This document shows positions 5,140-7,053 of a stretch of DNA of 7,053 bases, one piece after another. Under the pieces are notes generated by a model. It made no database searches and was not told the DNA's origin. It saw nothing but the letters and a program-made list of their open reading frames with translations. The stretch covers positions 1-7,053 of the forward strand of contig CALNAE010000227.1 of the NCBI GenBank assembly GCA_937874315.1. Reading direction: 5' to 3'. Within the stretch, counting starts at the first letter, position 1, and every line of letters begins with the position of its first letter. The DNA is from an uncultured Bifidobacterium sp. GTDB taxonomy: Bacteria > Actinomycetota > Actinomycetes > Actinomycetales > Bifidobacteriaceae. A program made the translations under genes and the position numbers.

Positions 5140-6969
5140 CTATCGGCTCATCGAGTCGTGTCCGGTGGCGTCGTCGTCGTGGTTTTCAACCGCGTCGGCG
5201 CCCTTGTCGGACTCGGCGTGTGTTGATTCATGCCGGTCTTCGTCCTGATCAAAGCTGGGGAAGGACAGGTCCGGAATGTTGAGACTGAAATCGTCCTGGG
5301 TATCACCGAATACCGACGGAAAGACGACGTTTCTGTCGTCACCGTTCCCTGCACCATCCGTCTCGCCGTGGGCGCGGCCTTCACCACCCTCGGATGCCGC
5401 ATCGGTCGCCGCCCCGTCTGAGTCAGTGGAGCCGCGCACCCCGGCGGAAGTGAGATGAGGCATGGAGAAATCAGGCAAGGCGAGCACCTGAGGGCCGTTC
5501 GGAGTCTGACCTTCGTCGGGCTCGTCACGACTGATCTTGGCCAGCTGAGCCAGAGCGTCGATCGACGATTCCGCGGAGTCGGTACGCCGCGCATCGCCGA
5601 AGGTCATGGCGCGGTCAACGTTTTCGCTGCGAGGCGCGGGCGTAATGGGGGCGATATCACTGATGGTCCGCGCCGTGTGATGCCCGGCAAAGGCATGCTC
5701 CGCATCGGTGCCCGCCGTTGCCCGACCGTCATCCGATTGCCGCGCGACGTCGGCTTCTCCTGACTCCGGTAAAATTTCACGCTCGCGTGGAACCCGGGTG
5801 ACGTGCGCGCCGTGACGGCCGACATCGTGGCCGACCATCCCGTGGACGGCAGAAGGCTGAGCGGCGTCCGCACGCGCCGATTGCGCCTGATCGGCATCAC
5901 CGCCGTTCGTGGCTACGGTTTCTTCGGCCTCTTCTGGTTGTGCGGAAGCCCGCTGAACATGCGTCGAAGGCCCGTCCTCGCGTGTCGCAGCGGATTTGTC
6001 CGTCGAGGCCTGCGGATTCGTCGCGGGCGAGAAAATCGCCTGCTCCTCCTTATGCAGCGCGTCGAAGGACGTGGCATGATCGACTTCTTCAGTTTGGGGT
6101 GCGTAGGACGGCGGCATATGACGTTCTGGGTTTGCGGAGAATAACGGGGCCACGCCGATGACCTGCGTCGGCTGTTCCATGTCCCCCGTAGCCATGTGGA
6201 GATCCTCATGACCGTGCAATGCGTCATGGGCCGCAACGGCCTGTCCATCGGCATCGAAAGCGGAGGCCCGCGCGGGCTGAGGCTGTCCCGCGGCGGACTC
6301 ATCATAGGAGGAAACCCGTTCGAAGGATTCGATTCTGGTCAGCAGATGGGAGCAGGCGCTGAGATAATAATCGACCTGGCGCTCGTCATACCCTTTGGCG
6401 CCTTTACGCTGCGTGAACACCGCGTGCGAAACCTTGTTCGCGTCAAGCTGCTCCGCATTGTCGGAGTCGTCAGCATCGTTTACACCGACAGCACTACCAG
6501 CTTGCGGATCTTCTGCGCGTAGCCGAGCCGAAGCATAGGCAATGACGGAATCGACGAGAGCGTCGACCTGCTTGCGATCGTAGGAAGGAGTCTTGGATTC
6601 CCCCGGAGCGAACCGCTGTCCTTGAGCCCGATTGGCATGGTCCGCCATCTGCTCGAGCAAGCTTTCGCTGCGTGCCTTCGAAGCGATACGGCCACTGCTC
6701 GAGATCTCCCAGGCAGTCTGTTTATCGACGACGGCGCGCTCAAGCCTGTCCAACGCGGCGTCGACCTGCTTGTATTCGTATCCGCCTCGACGCATGTCGA
6801 ACGAGACACCCTGAATATCCTTTGGCGTCAGCTCGGCATTCTCGTCCTCGTACAAGGAATGCGCGCGTTCCAGAAAAGCATCCACCTGCGCTACGTCATA
6901 CCCCCACTTGCGTTTGCCCACGCGTGCGATGCCAAACGCGTCACGCTCGCCTTCGGGTTTCTGAGCCAT
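5140..6969 (-). CDS. DivIVA-domain repeat protein with long disordered acidic tail
   Basis: The 609-residue protein has four copies of the DivIVA N-terminal motif: G23-Y-D-V-A-Q-V-D30, G63-Y-E-Y-K-Q-V-D70, S129-Y-D-R-K-Q-V-D136 and G193-Y-D-E-R-Q-V-D200, each followed by a short amphipathic helix. The second copy is preceded by L47-T-P-K-D-I, matching the start of classical DivIVA. This fits the actinobacterial 'DivIVA domain repeat' family. Classical DivIVA/Wag31 has one such domain plus coiled coils and marks curved membrane at poles and septa; this protein shows no long coiled coil. Residues about 220-609 are low-complexity, rich in Ala, Asp, Glu, Ser and His, and probably disordered. Near the C-terminus a motif occurs twice: L-P-D-F-S-M-P (498-504) and I-P-D-L-S-F-P (565-571). 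There is no signal peptide or membrane helix, so it is cytoplasmic, probably membrane-associated. It is not the main DivIVA; a scaffold role in growth or division is inference. The start is firm because of the strong ribosome site. Confidence 0.85.
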   Translation of the reverse strand: MAQKPEGERDAFGIARVGKRKWGYDVAQVDAFLERAHSLYEDENAELTPKDIQGVSFDMRRGGYEYKQVDAALDRLERAVVDKQTAWEISSSGRIASKARSESLLEQMADHANRAQGQRFAPGESKTPSYDRKQVDALVDSVIAYASARLRAEDPQAGSAVGVNDADDSDNAEQLDANKVSHAVFTQRKGAKGYDERQVDYYLSACSHLLTRIESFERVSSYDESAAGQPQPARASAFDADGQAVAAHDALHGHEDLHMATGDMEQPTQVIGVAPLFSANPERHMPPSYAPQTEEVDHATSFDALHKEEQAIFSPATNPQASTDKSAATREDGPSTHVQRASAQPEEAEETVATNGGDADQAQSARADAAQPSAVHGMVGHDVGRHGAHVTRVPREREILPESGEADVARQSDDGRATAGTDAEHAFAGHHTARTISDIAPITPAPRSENVDRAMTFGDARRTDSAESSIDALAQLAKISRDEPDEGQTPNGPQVLALPDFSMPHLTSAGVRGSTDSDGAATDAASEGGEGRAHGETDGAGNGDDRNVVFPSVFGDTQDDFSLNIPDLSFPSFDQDEDRHESTHAESDKGADAVENHDDDATGHDSMSR

Positions 6970-6978
6970 AGGAACTGG

Positions 6979-6985
6979 ACCTCCT
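6979..6985 (-). promoter_or_regulatory. Strong Shine-Dalgarno of the DivIVA-repeat gene
   Basis: On the minus strand AGGAGGT lies nine bases before the ATG at 6969, a near-perfect match to the 16S rRNA 3' end. It fixes the start and suggests efficient translation, in contrast to the weak sites of the hydrolase and uppS. Confidence 0.8.
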
Positions 6986-6988
6986 CAA

Positions 6989-7000
6989 CGATAACTATCG
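6989..7000. repeat. Short palindrome in the leader of the DivIVA-repeat gene
   Basis: CGATA and TATCG form a 5-bp inverted repeat with a 2-base centre, three bases upstream (5' on the minus strand) of the ribosome site. The surrounding minus-strand bases include TACAGT and GATAGT, either of which could be part of a -10 element, but no -35 partner is evident. It could be an operator half-site pair or chance. Confidence 0.3.
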
Positions 7001-7021
7001 AGCATCACTGTACGCGATTAC

Positions 7022-7053
7022 TCAGACGCGGTCGATCTCCTCGCCGCGCATGA
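7022..7053 (-). CDS. Possible 3' tail of an upstream minus-strand gene (partial)
   Basis: One minus-strand frame is open from the right edge to a TGA at 7024-7022, reading M-R-G-E-E-I-D-R-V-stop with codons typical of this genome (GAG, GAG, ATC, GAC, CGC, GTC). The other two minus-strand frames are also open from the edge and stop slightly later, so the choice rests on codon use alone. If correct, the gene would end 52 bp before the DivIVA-repeat ATG and could share its transcript. The product cannot be identified. Confidence 0.3.
   Translation of the reverse strand, partial: MRGEEIDRV

Noticed and set aside
4357..5226. Long plus-strand open frame (289 codons) opposite the hydrolase gene
   Set aside because: It lies antisense to a gene with a clear fold and membrane helices. 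Its product is Arg/Gly/Asp-rich without domain character, as expected for the mirror frame in GC-rich DNA, and it runs across the junction of two real genes.
6622..7053. Plus-strand open frame running to the right edge, opposite the start of the DivIVA-repeat gene
   Set aside because: It is antisense to the conserved DivIVA repeats and to the strong Shine-Dalgarno, and its product resembles no family I know.

Overview
The window looks like a piece of a Bifidobacterium chromosome, or that of a very close actinobacterial relative. It is GC-rich with dense genes. The first gene is a cytoplasmic GH32 beta-fructofuranosidase that closely resembles the bifidobacterial CscA/BfrA enzymes. The recO-uppS pair and the DivIVA-domain-repeat protein are also typical of actinobacteria. 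The genus assignment rests on remembered family resemblance, not on a search.

Layout, left to right. (1) Positions 1-29 probably hold the last codons of an upstream plus-strand gene. Its stop codon would overlap the start of the sucrose/fructoside hydrolase gene cscA/bfrA (26-1573, +). (2) A 54-bp convergent junction (1574-1627) separates this from the minus-strand genes. (3) On the minus strand, recO (3177-2455) and uppS (2452-1628) are separated by only 2 bp: a recombinational repair mediator followed by the undecaprenyl (polyprenyl) diphosphate synthase. (4) A 255-bp intergenic region (3178-3432) carries a 9-bp perfect inverted repeat and an AT-rich patch that may hold the recO-uppS promoter. 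(5) A second minus-strand pair follows: a four-repeat DivIVA-domain protein with a long disordered acidic tail (6969-5140), then, after 36 bp, a membrane-anchored alpha/beta hydrolase with four C-terminal membrane helices (5103-3433). (6) Positions 6970-7053 hold the leader of the DivIVA-repeat gene, with a near-perfect Shine-Dalgarno, and possibly the tail of another minus-strand gene.

How they may work together. cscA takes fructose off sucrose or short fructo-oligosaccharides inside the cell, and belongs with whatever transporter lies upstream. UppS supplies the C55-type lipid carrier for peptidoglycan and other wall polymers. The DivIVA-repeat protein probably binds the inner face of the membrane. 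The hydrolase next to it probably displays its catalytic domain outside the membrane. All four minus-strand genes are plausible housekeeping functions for envelope and chromosome maintenance.

There is no mobile element, CRISPR array, tRNA or rRNA that I can support. The least described part is the DivIVA-repeat/membrane-hydrolase pair, in particular the duplicated P-D-[FL]-S-x-P motif in the tail and the degenerate nucleophile elbow in the hydrolase. No stretch over 300 bases lacks a gene.
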